Positions 17,151-28,036 of a stretch of 64,000 nucleotides of DNA are shown in pieces. Location of the stretch: positions 639,043-703,042 of the forward strand of contig CAVVGO010000001.1 in the NCBI GenBank assembly GCA_963747835.1. The letters are read 5' to 3'. Source of the DNA: JAJPKK01 sp963747835 (GTDB lineage Bacteria > Pseudomonadota > Alphaproteobacteria > Rhizobiales > Xanthobacteraceae). The notes beneath the pieces are model-generated. The model saw only the letters and a program-made list of their open reading frames with translations. It searched no databases and was not told the DNA's origin. The translations under genes were made by a program, and so were the position numbers. How positions within the stretch are numbered: position 1 is the stretch's first letter; each line of letters starts with the position of its first letter.

Positions 17151-17411
17151 CGGCGGCGCCGAACCCGGGGGCTCACGCTACGCGATAACGTGTCGCACCT
17201 TGGGCGTCCGCCCCATGATCTCGCAGGATAGTGCACGCGTTTTCGCAATTGGGGCGGGCAATTGCTTCCTTTGCCCTTGACCCCGGACCACCCGGCAGGG
17301 CACATTCCGCGCGGTTCAAAACGAAAGAGGTTCGGCCATCGGCTGCTCCCTTTCCGCCGGCCCGTGTGCCGGCATTGCAATTTTGTTTGATCCGGAAATA
17401 TGGAGGATGCC

Positions 17412-17909
17412 ATGCCTGCCGTTTCGCTGACGGTGAACGGCAAAGCCGTCAACGCCACCGTCGAGCCGCGCACGCTGCTGGTGCAGCTGCTGCGCGAGCA
17501 GCTGCGCCTGACCGGCACGCATGTGGGATGCGATACTTCGCAATGCGGCTGCTGCGTCGTTCATGTCGACGGCAAAGCACTCAAGTCCTGCACCATGCTG
17601 GCGTTGCAGGCGGACGGCGCGAACGTCCTCACCATCGAGGGCCTGGCGACCGGGGACACGTTGCACCCGATGCAGGAAGCGTTCCGCGAGAATCACGGGC
17701 TGCAATGCGGGTTCTGCACTCCCGGCATGATCATGACGGCGGTCGACATGGTCTATCGCCTCGGCCACGAGCTCGACGAGCGGACCATCCGCGAGCAACT
17801 CGAAGGCAACATCTGCCGCTGCACCGGCTACCACAACATCGTGAAATCGATCGCCGCAGGCGCGAGGGCGATGAGCAGTGGTGCCCAATCGCATAAGGCG
17901 GCGGAGTAA
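17412..17909 (+). CDS. coxS: molybdenum hydroxylase 2Fe-2S subunit (CoxS-like)
   Basis: 165 residues. GGAGG (17402-17406) lies just before ATG 17412, which is preferred to ATG 17400. N-terminal ferredoxin-like cluster: CDTSQCGCC with Cys40, 45, 48 and Cys60; second all-helical domain with CGFCTPGM and NICRCTGYHNI. This is the small iron-sulphur subunit that passes electrons between the Mo and FAD subunits. Residue 47 is Cys where most members have Ala or Ser (CGCC). Substrate class cannot be told without the large subunit. Confidence 0.93.
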   Translation: MPAVSLTVNGKAVNATVEPRTLLVQLLREQLRLTGTHVGCDTSQCGCCVVHVDGKALKSCTMLALQADGANVLTIEGLATGDTLHPMQEAFRENHGLQCGFCTPGMIMTAVDMVYRLGHELDERTIREQLEGNICRCTGYHNIVKSIAAGARAMSSGAQSHKAAE

Positions 17910-18010
17910 AGCTGCCGGCGGCGCGACGACCTCGCAGCGGCGGAGGCGCCATCACGGGTGCGGCAGGGCAGCACCGATGTCCCCGGTTGCTCATTTAGAG
18001 GAGACGACGG

Positions 18011-18808
18011 ATGTACAATTTCACCTATCACCGCGCCAGCGGGTTGCGACAGGCCACCAACATGCTCGGCAAGTTCGAGGAAGCCAAGCTGCTGGCAGGC
18101 GGCCAGACGCTCTTGCCGACCATGAAGCAGCGCCTCGCCTCGCCCGCCAATATCATCGACCTCAACAAGATCGAAGGGATGTCCGGCGTCGAACTCAAGG
18201 GCCGCAATGTGGTGATCGGCGCCATGACCCGCCATGCCGACGTGGCGAACTCTCCGGTGGTGCAGCAGAACATCCCGGCGCTTGCGGCGCTCGCCCACAT
18301 GATCGGCGATCCGGCGGTGCGCCATCGCGGCACCATCGGCGGGTCGGTCGCCAACAACGATCCGAACGCGGATTATCCGGCCGCCTGCCTTGCCCTCGGC
18401 GCCACGATCGTTACCACCAAGCGCAAGATCCCGGCCGATGAGTTCTTCAAAGGCCTGTTCGATACAGCGCTCGCCGAGGACGAGATCATCACCAAGGTGA
18501 GCTTCCCGATCCCCAAGAAGGCGGCCTACCAGAAGTTCCGCAATCCGGCGTCGCGCTTTGCGCTGGTTGGCGTTTTCGTCGCCAAGCGTCCGTCGGAAAT
18601 GCGCGTCGCCGTGACCGGCGCCGGCGCATCGGGTGTGTTCCGGGTGCCGGAATTCGAAGCCGCACTAAAGAAGCGGTTCTCTCCGAAGTCGCTCGAAGGG
18701 CTAACGATCCCGTCGACGGGGCTCGCCGGCGACATCCACGGGAGCGCCGAGTATCGCGCCCATCTGGTGGGTGTCCTGGCGCGACGCGCGGTAGCGGACG
18801 CCGGGTGA
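18011..18808 (+). CDS. coxM: molybdenum hydroxylase FAD subunit (CoxM-like)
   Basis: 265 residues of the FAD_binding_5 / CO_deh_flav_C family. The two FAD-binding motifs are present: AGGQTLLPTMKQR (about 32-44) and TIGGSVANNDPNADYP (about 110-125). Preceded by GAGGAG. It accepts electrons from CoxS. In a complete operon a large CoxL-type subunit of about 780 residues would be adjacent; here only 101 non-coding bases separate coxS from coxM and the next gene is on the other strand, so the catalytic subunit must be elsewhere or lost. Confidence 0.92.
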   Translation: MYNFTYHRASGLRQATNMLGKFEEAKLLAGGQTLLPTMKQRLASPANIIDLNKIEGMSGVELKGRNVVIGAMTRHADVANSPVVQQNIPALAALAHMIGDPAVRHRGTIGGSVANNDPNADYPAACLALGATIVTTKRKIPADEFFKGLFDTALAEDEIITKVSFPIPKKAAYQKFRNPASRFALVGVFVAKRPSEMRVAVTGAGASGVFRVPEFEAALKKRFSPKSLEGLTIPSTGLAGDIHGSAEYRAHLVGVLARRAVADAG

Positions 18809-18835
18809 ATCAGCCCTGGCTTCTCCGTGCGGCGA

Positions 18836-19750
18836 TTATTTCCCCGCCAGCATCTTGTAGGCGGCATCGATGTTGGTCGGCATCCGGTCCTGGCTGCCGA
18901 AGCTCGCGTATTCCGGCATCTTTAGGTCCTTCTTGATGTCGTCGAGCGATTTGCCTTCCTTCATCAGCTTACCGACCCGGTCCAGAAGCAGCGCGTAATA
19001 CTGCTCGCCGTCCGCGAAAATCTTCACCGTGCCGGGTGTGCCATGGCCGGGAACCACGTGTTCCGGGTTCAACGCCTTCATCATTTTTCCGGCGGCCAGG
19101 ATATCCGGAATGGTGACGAACGGCCGGAGAATATTGATCTGGTTGACCACGAAAGCCGACGCCGAGAACACGATGCGCTCCTTGGGCAGCCATACCGCGG
19201 TATCCGCTTCGCTATGAACTCCCTTCATGTAGATGAGTTCGAAGGTTCGCCCGCCCAGATTGATCGTCATGCGGTCGTGATACTCGACGTGCGGCGTGAT
19301 GAAACGATAGCCTTCGAGGGCCGCCTTCATTTCGGGAGACGTGGCCGCGAGTTTCTGGATTCGATCCGGCGCGTTGCGGTCGGCGCCTCGCATCGATTTG
19401 CCCGCTCCTGCTGCGGCGATAATGATCGCGGGCGGCGAGAAGACATAGTGGCCTGTCGTGTGATCGGCGTGCGGCTCGGTATCGATGACGAGGCGAACCG
19501 GCATCGAGGTCAGTTTCTTGACGGTTTCCATGATGTCGCGCGACTCGATCGGGTTCTGCCCGGTGTCGATCACCACGACGCCTTCATCGGTGAGAATAAT
19601 TCCGCTGTTGGAGTCAAACCCCTTTCCGGTGTGAACATAGACCCCGTCCGCGAGCTTCTTGACCTGCGGCCCCAGATCCTGCGCGAAAGCGGCGGCGGTC
19701 AACGCAAACGAGGCGAAAATCGCCAATGTCCCGGCGGCCTTGATTTTCAT
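18836..19750 (-). CDS. periplasmic metallo-beta-lactamase-fold hydrolase
   Basis: 304 residues from ATG 19748-19750 (MKIKAAGTLAIFASF), with a signal peptide ending AAAFAQ. MBL fold: VVVIDTGQNP, then TEPHADHTTGH, MKGVHSEADTAVWLP and VVPGHGTPG. The first metal motif is E-P-H-A-D-H in place of H-x-H-x-D-H, so one zinc ligand is Glu; I recall this as a feature of a subfamily with NTE.H.DH motifs. A C-terminal DDIKKDLKMPEYASF follows. Substrate unknown. Confidence 0.82.
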   Translation of the reverse strand: MKIKAAGTLAIFASFALTAAAFAQDLGPQVKKLADGVYVHTGKGFDSNSGIILTDEGVVVIDTGQNPIESRDIMETVKKLTSMPVRLVIDTEPHADHTTGHYVFSPPAIIIAAAGAGKSMRGADRNAPDRIQKLAATSPEMKAALEGYRFITPHVEYHDRMTINLGGRTFELIYMKGVHSEADTAVWLPKERIVFSASAFVVNQINILRPFVTIPDILAAGKMMKALNPEHVVPGHGTPGTVKIFADGEQYYALLLDRVGKLMKEGKSLDDIKKDLKMPEYASFGSQDRMPTNIDAAYKMLAGK

Positions 19751-19972
19751 GGTTTCCCCCCTGTTTGACGAACGGCCTGCGCCGCTTTCGTACTGCCAGC
19801 TTAGTCTTTTCAGATTTGGGATCAAGGCGGCGCACGAGAGGGCGCGCCGCGGCGGGTGGCCAATCCGTAATCCATCATTCATCGACTGGTAATGTGCGAA
19901 CCGATAGGGATACGATCTGAACCTGACCTTACGATTTTTATGCTTGGCAAGGCCCAACAGGAAGCACCTCCG

Positions 19973-20629
19973 ATGCGCCTGATCGCCCTAATCATCGCGG
20001 CGTTTGTCGCCAGCGCCCCGGCCGCCGCTCAAGGCTGGAAGGAATACGCTTATCCGAGCTACTCCTTCTCGGTTTCCTTTCCGGCCGACCCCAAGATCGA
20101 AACCACCACCTATCAAGCCGCCGACGGCCGTACCGCCGAAGCGCGCGTCTACTCCCTCAGCCAAGACGGGGCCGTATTCAAGCTGACGATTGTCGACCTG
20201 TCCGACCCCGCGATGGACGAAACCGCCGTGATCGACCATGCGATCAAGACGCTGTCCCAGGGCGGCGAGATCAAGATCGACATTCCGGCCCGCGTCAGTC
20301 GGGTTTATGGCCGCCAACTCAGCATCGCAGGGTCGGACGGCAGTCGTTCTTCGGTCGCGGTCTTCTATTTCAAAGGGCGGCTCTACCAGATCGAGGGAAT
20401 AGCGCTTCCTGACGCAAAAGATGCCGGGTCATATGTCATCCGCTTCCAGCAGTCGCTCGTCTTCACCGGCGGCGAGACGAATCGCTCCGGGGATGTCGAC
20501 CGAGAGCCGCGGCGGGCGTGTCGCGGCGGGCCCGAAGGCACTCCTGGCGCCGTGGCCTCGAACGAAGGGCGGCCGCGCGCCGAAGAACGCTGTCGTCGCG
20601 GCGCCCGAGAGGGCGGAGGCCGCGGATAA
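19973..20629 (+). CDS. exported hypothetical protein
   Basis: 218 residues from MRLIALIIAAF with a clear signal peptide (cut near APAAAQ). The mature part GWKEYAYPSYSFSVSFPADPKIETTTY, KGRLYQIEGIALP resembles periplasmic proteins of unknown function common in Bradyrhizobium. The last 45 residues are Arg/Gly/Glu-rich and look unlike the rest, so the true frame may change or end earlier near FTGGE; I cannot decide this from sequence alone. Confidence 0.6.
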   Translation: MRLIALIIAAFVASAPAAAQGWKEYAYPSYSFSVSFPADPKIETTTYQAADGRTAEARVYSLSQDGAVFKLTIVDLSDPAMDETAVIDHAIKTLSQGGEIKIDIPARVSRVYGRQLSIAGSDGSRSSVAVFYFKGRLYQIEGIALPDAKDAGSYVIRFQQSLVFTGGETNRSGDVDREPRRACRGGPEGTPGAVASNEGRPRAEERCRRGAREGGGRG

Positions 20630-20668
20630 CATCGCGCGGCGAGGCGATCGCGATGCGGTGTCGCCGGG

Positions 20669-21367
20669 CTATGGCGTTCCGCGCATCACCACCCGGTCGC
20701 CATGCACCTCCCAGCTTTGCAGCCGTGACAGGAAGCTCATCCCGAGGAGGCTCGTCTTGAGCTGGCCGGGTTGCGCGATAAGAGCCGGCACCGAGCGTTC
20801 CACAATGCCACCGATGGTGATGCGATCGAGCGTTGCTGCCGCCGCCTGGGTGCGGCCGTTGGCGGTTTCGATGTTGACGGTGTATTTGATCATTTCCACC
20901 GGCAGGCCCGCCGCGATGGCGGCGTCGCGGGTCAGCATCACCGAGCTTGCTCCGGTATCCAGCACCATAGGAACCCGGGCACCGTTGACCTCGGTGGCGA
21001 TCTGGAAGTCGCCGCTGCTGGCGCGCGCGACCTCTACGGTGTGGCCGCGCGCGATCGCTCGTCCCGGTACCAGCTCCGCCATGATGCGGTCGCCGGCATC
21101 CTTGAGTTCGAAGCGATACGCGTAGCCGGCGACCAATACCAGCGCCACGATCACCCACATCAGGGCGGCCCGGATGGCTTCGCCGAAGCGATCGCGAAAT
21201 ATTCGCAGCACCGCACCGCCGATCAGGATCAGGAAGGTGATCTTGTAGACCAACGAGGCGAGGTCGTTGCCGGCGAGCCCCGTTACCGCCTCACCGTGCC
21301 TTGCCACCAGCACGATCAATGCGCCGATCGCGGCGAGCATGACGACGGTCTTGAGGACACCACGCAC
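20669..21367 (-). CDS. retropepsin-like aspartic protease, membrane-anchored (TIGR02281 type)
   Basis: 232 residues. Three hydrophobic segments (about 1-22, 42-56, 66-84) are followed by a periplasmic domain with the active-site motif VLDTGASSVML (DTGAS 137-141), then NGRTQAAAATLDRITIGG and LLGMSFLSRLQSWEV. This is the clan AA single-domain aspartic protease, which works as a dimer. Physiological substrate unknown. Convergent with the exported protein on its left. Confidence 0.88.
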   Translation of the reverse strand: MRGVLKTVVMLAAIGALIVLVARHGEAVTGLAGNDLASLVYKITFLILIGGAVLRIFRDRFGEAIRAALMWVIVALVLVAGYAYRFELKDAGDRIMAELVPGRAIARGHTVEVARASSGDFQIATEVNGARVPMVLDTGASSVMLTRDAAIAAGLPVEMIKYTVNIETANGRTQAAAATLDRITIGGIVERSVPALIAQPGQLKTSLLGMSFLSRLQSWEVHGDRVVMRGTP

Positions 21368-21480
21368 CTTGAAATCTCCAGGATATTTGTCCAGCAGTTA
21401 TGCGCGTGCGCCGCCGCGATCAAGGCCGCGCCACCGTGGATGGGGCATTGCGCGCAAATCGGCGGCCGTCGGTCGGACGA

Positions 21481-23163
<1,683 letters not shown>

Positions 23164-23286
23164 TAAGGGCGTGCTTAGACGATGTGCGAAACATCAATCT
23201 ATTATGGTTAATCCTGACTTGCGGGGTGCGCCGCAGGCGGACCGCGCTCCAACCCGTCCGGCTTGTGCCCTGGGGAGGCAGATGAA

Positions 23287-23898
23287 ATGAAGCTCTATGA
23301 TGGTGGCCGCGCGCCTAATCCGCGGCGGGTGCGGGTCTACCTCGTCGAAAAGGGCATCGTGGTGCCCACCGAGCAGGTCGATCTCGGATCGTTGCAGCAG
23401 AAATCGGCTTCCTTTACGGCGATCAACCCGCTCCAGCGGGTCCCGGCGCTGGTGCTCGATGACGGCGCCGTTATCACCGAATCGATCGCGATCTGCCGGT
23501 ACTTCGAGGTGTGCCATCTGGACCCGCCGCTGTTCGGAGAGGGCGCCCTCGAACAGGCCTTGGTGGAAATGTGGAATCGGCGGGTCGAGCTGCACCTATA
23601 TTTTCCGGTCTCCCAGGTGTTTCGCCATCTGCATCCCGGCATGAAAGCGACCGAGGTGCCACAGGTTGCCGAATGGGGCGAGGCCAACAAGGCGCGGGTG
23701 CTCGATTTCCTCTCGATCCTCGATCGTCAGCTCGGCGATCAGCCCTTCGTTGCGGGCGCGCGCTATTCGGTTGCCGACATCACCGCCCTCATTGCGGTCG
23801 ACTTCATGAAGCCCGCAAAGCTCGCCGTGCCGTCCGAGCATCGCAATATCTTGCGCTGGCATGCCGAGGTGTCGGCTCGTCCGAGCGCGAAGGCTTGA
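23287..23898 (+). CDS. gst: glutathione S-transferase
   Basis: 203 residues from ATG 23287, after GGGAGG at 23272-23277. Thioredoxin-like N-domain with MKLYDGGRAPNPRRVR, INPLQRVPALVLDDGAVITESIAICRYF (the cis-Pro VPAL and the ESIAI glutathione motif), then an all-helical C-domain ending with FVAGARYSVADITALIAVDF. Cytosolic GST; conjugation substrate unknown. Confidence 0.93.
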   Translation: MKLYDGGRAPNPRRVRVYLVEKGIVVPTEQVDLGSLQQKSASFTAINPLQRVPALVLDDGAVITESIAICRYFEVCHLDPPLFGEGALEQALVEMWNRRVELHLYFPVSQVFRHLHPGMKATEVPQVAEWGEANKARVLDFLSILDRQLGDQPFVAGARYSVADITALIAVDFMKPAKLAVPSEHRNILRWHAEVSARPSAKA

Positions 23899-24092
23899 TC
23901 CGCGCGAAAGCATAGAGGCCGCCAGCGATTCCCTCGATAGTTGCATGAGGTAGCCCACACATGTGGCGCCTCGGTAACAATCGCGCTTAAATCGCTGTGA
24001 TCAACGGCACAAACCAGATATTTTCTTGCCGCTGCGGCGGTCGGCCGTATGATGATGCTCAGGCGTGGCTTGGGGTCTTGTGGGGACACGCG

Positions 24093-25052
24093 ATGGGCAG
24101 GCAAAATTTGCTGTTGTCGACGACGATGCTGTCGGGCGTCGTCGGCGCTCTATTATTTGTAACGTCCGCCGCGCACGCGGCGGACCTCTCGCTTTTGGCC
24201 GCTACACCATTGGGACCGGCCCCGGCGGTCGATGCTTTCAACGCCAAATTCGAAGGACTCGGCGGCACGCTGAAGGGCAAGTCGCTTTACGGCACGGAAG
24301 GCTCCTTCACGTTTCCGCTGGCGAATCAGTACGGAGCGCAGGTCGACTTCAATGCCGGCAGCCTCGATAACAGCACCTACGGCGCCGTCGCGGGACATTT
24401 CTTCTGGCGCGACCCGTCGCGGGCGTTGCTCGGCGTCTATGCCAGCTACACGCAATGGGATCGGCTCGGCGGGGTCAATGTCAGCCAGGTCGCTGCCGAG
24501 GGCGAATATTACTTCGGCAGGTTCACGGTGCAGGGCATCCTCGGCGCCGAGTTCGGCAATACGGTGACGAATTCGCAGACGACGTTGTCGTCGGTGCCGA
24601 TCATTGGCGGCGTCCTCAACTCGTCGACGACCGTCACTCAGGGGTTCAGCATCGGGACGCGGTACTTCGACCAGATCAATCTCAAATACTATCTCAATGA
24701 TTTTGCCGACGCTTACGTAGGTCATCGCTATCTGGCCGGCAAGAACATGGCGGCGTTCGGCGGAGAATGGGCATTTCCGGTTGCGCGCGGCGTGCTTGGT
24801 TCCGCCTTCGCCGAGGGACGGGTAGGCGACAACAATAATTACGGTGTTTGGGGCGGTATCAAGCTGTACTTCGGTCCGGATGACAAGCCGCTGATCGCGC
24901 GTCATCGCCAGGAAGACCCGAACAATTGGACAACCGACACGCTGTTCACCATCATCAACAGCAGCACGTCCAGCGGCAGCACCAGCCCGACGCAGCTGGT
25001 TTGTAATCACGGTATAAACCCCGAAACTGGTACCTGTAACGTGGCGGATTGA
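24093..25052 (+). CDS. outer-membrane beta-barrel-like exported protein
   Basis: 319 residues from ATG 24093 (MGRQNLLLSTTMLSG), signal peptide ending SAAHA before ADLSLL. The mature protein alternates aromatic/polar residues in short strands (GHFFWRDPSRALLGVYASYTQW, EYYFGRFTVQGILGAEFG, LKYYLNDFADAYVGHRY), as in an outer-membrane barrel. The end is Ser/Thr-rich then has a Cys pair (LVCNHGINPETGTCNVAD). Function unknown. Confidence 0.72.
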   Translation: MGRQNLLLSTTMLSGVVGALLFVTSAAHAADLSLLAATPLGPAPAVDAFNAKFEGLGGTLKGKSLYGTEGSFTFPLANQYGAQVDFNAGSLDNSTYGAVAGHFFWRDPSRALLGVYASYTQWDRLGGVNVSQVAAEGEYYFGRFTVQGILGAEFGNTVTNSQTTLSSVPIIGGVLNSSTTVTQGFSIGTRYFDQINLKYYLNDFADAYVGHRYLAGKNMAAFGGEWAFPVARGVLGSAFAEGRVGDNNNYGVWGGIKLYFGPDDKPLIARHRQEDPNNWTTDTLFTIINSSTSSGSTSPTQLVCNHGINPETGTCNVAD

Positions 25053-25106
25053 GTTGACGCGTGCGTTTAAGGCTGGAACCCGCGGCGGTTCTGATTACAA
25101 TCGGGC

Positions 25107-25988
25107 ATGACTGGCGACGGAGCTCCGGATAAAAATCCCTATTGCGTTGAAGACCTTGCGCAACTTGCAGCGTCGCAATACCGATTGGCTGACCGGTACT
25201 GTGATCGCTGCAGAAACTTTCATGCTCTGTGGCCTTATCGCCGCGTCGCCCGCATCGCTGGTGCAGCCGAAGCCGGCGGGGGTGCCCTCGAATTGATTTT
25301 GGCAGACGCTTTTGCGCGTGGGCGCCGCAAGGTCGTTATTGCCGGCGCCGCGGACACCGGCTTGCTCGCACTGACTGCGCGAGCAGGCGCTGGACGCGAC
25401 ATCGAGATCACTGTGATTGATCGGTGCCGCACACCGCTCGAACTCTGCCGGCAGTTCGCGCAGCGCTGGTCGATCAACGCTCAGATGCTGCATCAGGATT
25501 TGTCCAGCCTCGAGGTCACGGCTGACTTCGATGTCGTCTTCGCCAATTCCGTCCTTCAATTCATCGCGTCCGAGTGCCGCGTTGACTTCCTGTCTCGGTT
25601 GCGGCGCGCGTTGCGCGCTGACGGACTGCTGGTAAATCTATTTAACACAGGTGCGCCTCTCTCCGTTGAGGTCTTGCTGGAGTACCGGTCGGGCTACGCC
25701 GGCTGGGTGCTCGCAGAGCTCGATCGGCTTGGTATTTCAGTCCCTGAATCTCGCGAGAAGTTCTCGCAGCGGCTTGGCGATTATGCGCGGGAACTCGAAT
25801 CACGCGAAGGCGCGTTCGATCAGCCTGAACAAGTCCTCGCGCTGCATGAGCGCGCTGGCTTTGCCGTTGAGAGTTGCGTCGAGACGGACTTGGTTATGAC
25901 GGCCCCTTTTCAGCAACTCATCGTGAAGTTAACGAAACGGCGCCATATTATCGTCGCGACGCCGACGGCCATAAGGGTAGGCGCATGA
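25107..25988 (+). CDS. SAM-dependent methyltransferase-like protein
   Basis: 293 residues. A Rossmann-like pattern is visible: KVVIAGAADTGLLAL (motif I, in the usual place of the GxGxG loop), ITVIDRCRTPLELCRQFA (acidic end of strand 2), DFDVVFANSVLQFI (motif IV) and LRRALRADGLLVNLF. N-terminal YCDRCRNFHALWPYRR has a CxxC. The stop overlaps the next start as ATGA (25985-25988), so the two proteins are made together. This suggests that they act on one small molecule, but the substrate is unknown. Confidence 0.72.
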   Translation: MTGDGAPDKNPYCVEDLAQLAASQYRLADRYCDRCRNFHALWPYRRVARIAGAAEAGGGALELILADAFARGRRKVVIAGAADTGLLALTARAGAGRDIEITVIDRCRTPLELCRQFAQRWSINAQMLHQDLSSLEVTADFDVVFANSVLQFIASECRVDFLSRLRRALRADGLLVNLFNTGAPLSVEVLLEYRSGYAGWVLAELDRLGISVPESREKFSQRLGDYARELESREGAFDQPEQVLALHERAGFAVESCVETDLVMTAPFQQLIVKLTKRRHIIVATPTAIRVGA

Positions 25989-27367
25989 GCGGCGCGGCGC
26001 AGCCTCACAGCGCCGGCCACAATCCGGCCGTAATGACCGAAGCGTTCGGCCGCTACTTGGCTGCACTCTCTCGGACCGAGTGGATGCCACCTGCCGACCT
26101 CATCCGCTATCAACGGCTGCTGCTGGAACGGCTTGTACGTCACGCGTACGAACAGGTTCCGTTCTATCGAGAGCGGCTGGGCCACCTGTTTGCATCTGAC
26201 GGCACCATCGATCTCTCGGGTTGGCGTGACGTGCCTGTTGTCGAACGGGCCGAGGTGATCGCATGCAGTTCCGACATGCGCACGCCCGAACTTCCGCCGC
26301 TCTACGGCGTCGTCGGTGAATTGCGGAGTAGCGGCACGACCGGCATCCCACTACGCTTTACTTCAAACGAGTTGAGCACCGTGGCTTCAAACGCGGCAAT
26401 GACGCGTATGGCCCGCTGGTTCGGCCTCGATACCGCGCGGCCATTGGCGAAAATTAGATCGTATGGTGAGCGCCGTAGCCCGTCTTATCCGGAGGGCGCC
26501 ATCAACGAGGGCTGGTCCGCCGCGAATCCGCGGGCCGTTTCCTACGACCTCGAACTCAAGACACCGGCGGCGCAACAGCTGGAATGGCTGTCGCGATGTA
26601 AGGCGCCATACCTCCAGACCGCGCCCTCGAACGCGCTCCAACTCGCCTATGCGGCGACGCCGGAACAGGCGCGCGAACTTGCGATCGAATTCATCTTCGG
26701 AATCGGCGAGACAGTCTCCGAAGGCGCGCGCGAAACGGTTTTGAAACGGCTCGGCGCGCGTCTTGCGGGCATATATTCATGCCAGGAGATCGGGTTCATT
26801 GGGACCGAATGTCCCGCCGCGCCGGAATATCACGTGGTTGCGGAAAACGCCGTCGTTGAAATCGTCGGTGAGGATGGCCGCCCGGCCGCGCCTGGCAAAC
26901 TTGGCCGCGTCGTGCTGACCGGTCTTTACAATTACGCCACGCCCTTCATCCGTTATGCGGTCGGCGACGTTGCCTCTTGGGCGACAGTACCGTGCCGATG
27001 CGGGCGCTCGCTGCCGGTCATCGCAAAGGTCGAAGGCCGCACCCGCAGCGCTTTCGTCTTCGAGGACGGCAGGCGCATGTGGCCGCGTGGCTGGGATGCG
27101 CGCGAGATGCACGCCTTCGTCGCATTCAACGAATTTCAGATGGTGCAACTCGATCACCACCGCATCGAACTGCGCTATGTGCCTGATGGCTCGGGTCGTG
27201 CGCCCGACACCGCCGGCCTCGCGGCGTTCGCGCGTGAAAGACTTCACCCGTCGGTCGAAATCATCCTCGTGCCGTTGGAGGCGGTTCCGCGCGGGCCCGG
27301 CGGAAAGTTCGAACAGTTTGTGTCCCTGGTTCCACTCGATGATGCGTTGCCGCCTGTGACGCGGTGA
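25985..27367 (+). CDS. PaaK/CapK-like adenylate-forming ligase
   Basis: 460 residues from ATG 25985 (MSGAAQPHSAGHNP). It has the order of the phenylacetate-CoA ligase family: N-terminal helices with RHAYEQVPFYRERL, the phosphate-binding loop ELRSSGTTGIPLRF, IFGIGETVSEGARE, the adenine region AGIYSCQEIGFIGTECP, and GRVVLTGLYNYATPFIRYAVGDVA with the conserved Tyr/Asp. A Cys pair CRCG (about residue 338) is also typical of the CapK group. It would activate a carboxylate with ATP. Coupled to the methyltransferase before it; no phenylacetate genes are near. Confidence 0.82.
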   Translation: MSGAAQPHSAGHNPAVMTEAFGRYLAALSRTEWMPPADLIRYQRLLLERLVRHAYEQVPFYRERLGHLFASDGTIDLSGWRDVPVVERAEVIACSSDMRTPELPPLYGVVGELRSSGTTGIPLRFTSNELSTVASNAAMTRMARWFGLDTARPLAKIRSYGERRSPSYPEGAINEGWSAANPRAVSYDLELKTPAAQQLEWLSRCKAPYLQTAPSNALQLAYAATPEQARELAIEFIFGIGETVSEGARETVLKRLGARLAGIYSCQEIGFIGTECPAAPEYHVVAENAVVEIVGEDGRPAAPGKLGRVVLTGLYNYATPFIRYAVGDVASWATVPCRCGRSLPVIAKVEGRTRSAFVFEDGRRMWPRGWDAREMHAFVAFNEFQMVQLDHHRIELRYVPDGSGRAPDTAGLAAFARERLHPSVEIILVPLEAVPRGPGGKFEQFVSLVPLDDALPPVTR

Positions 27368-27629
27368 CCCCACGCCCGCATCGCGGGTCACGGCGAGTGC
27401 GGCTCGGCGCAGAATCGGATCCGTGGGTAGCGTAGGAGAGCGCGATCGCGTTGGCGGGGACCGCAAGCTCGCCGGGCTCAACGATCCCGCCGGTCGTTGC
27501 CACCGCGTGAACCGGGAGGTCCGCCAGCGCGTCGAGACTGTTTTGCAGCTTGGCAAGGTTGCGTATGGCGGCCGGAACGCTTAAGCGTTTCAACGCTTTG
27601 GTGCGTGTGTCAAATCGAGGGGAGTCGCC
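27368..27629. other. intergenic, no gene seen
   Basis: 262 bases between two plus-strand genes. No family-like frame, no terminator stem with a T-run. Contains the upstream region of the small membrane protein. Confidence 0.35.
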
Positions 27630-27929
27630 ATGGACCTGATCACGAACCTGGATGTAAAGGGCGCAATAGAACTCATTGCCGCCGGAACAGCCGCGATCGG
27701 AGCCATCGGCTCCCTCATCTATGCCGGGAAACGCGGTATCGGGCCGGGCACCATCAAGCTCGCCGGCACCGTAATGATCATCCCGATCGTTCTCATCCTG
27801 GCGCTGGAAAAAACCCTCGAGCCGAGCACGTTGGGCACTGTCATCGGTGCCGTGCTCGGCTTTGTGCTCTCCGGCATCGGGGGGACGGACAAACCGGTGC
27901 TGATCAAGGACGCGAACGATAACGCTTGA
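27630..27929 (+). CDS. small membrane protein, function unknown
   Basis: 99 residues with GGGGAG before ATG 27630. Three hydrophobic stretches (about 15-30, 44-58, 66-82) separated by charged turns; the end KPVLIKDANDNA is cytoplasmic-looking. No family recognised. Confidence 0.6.
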   Translation: MDLITNLDVKGAIELIAAGTAAIGAIGSLIYAGKRGIGPGTIKLAGTVMIIPIVLILALEKTLEPSTLGTVIGAVLGFVLSGIGGTDKPVLIKDANDNA

Positions 27930-28036
27930 GACAAACGGAGCCGCGGTCAACGCGACGTCTGACGGAATCGTTGCTCGTTTTTTCTCGTTGGAGTACGACG
28001 CTGGGACTTAATCGCGGTGCTTGGCGGCCGCGCCTG

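Noticed and set aside
20421..21125. Plus-strand frames running from the exported protein into the protease gene
   Set aside because: Antisense to the DTGAS protease; no domain.
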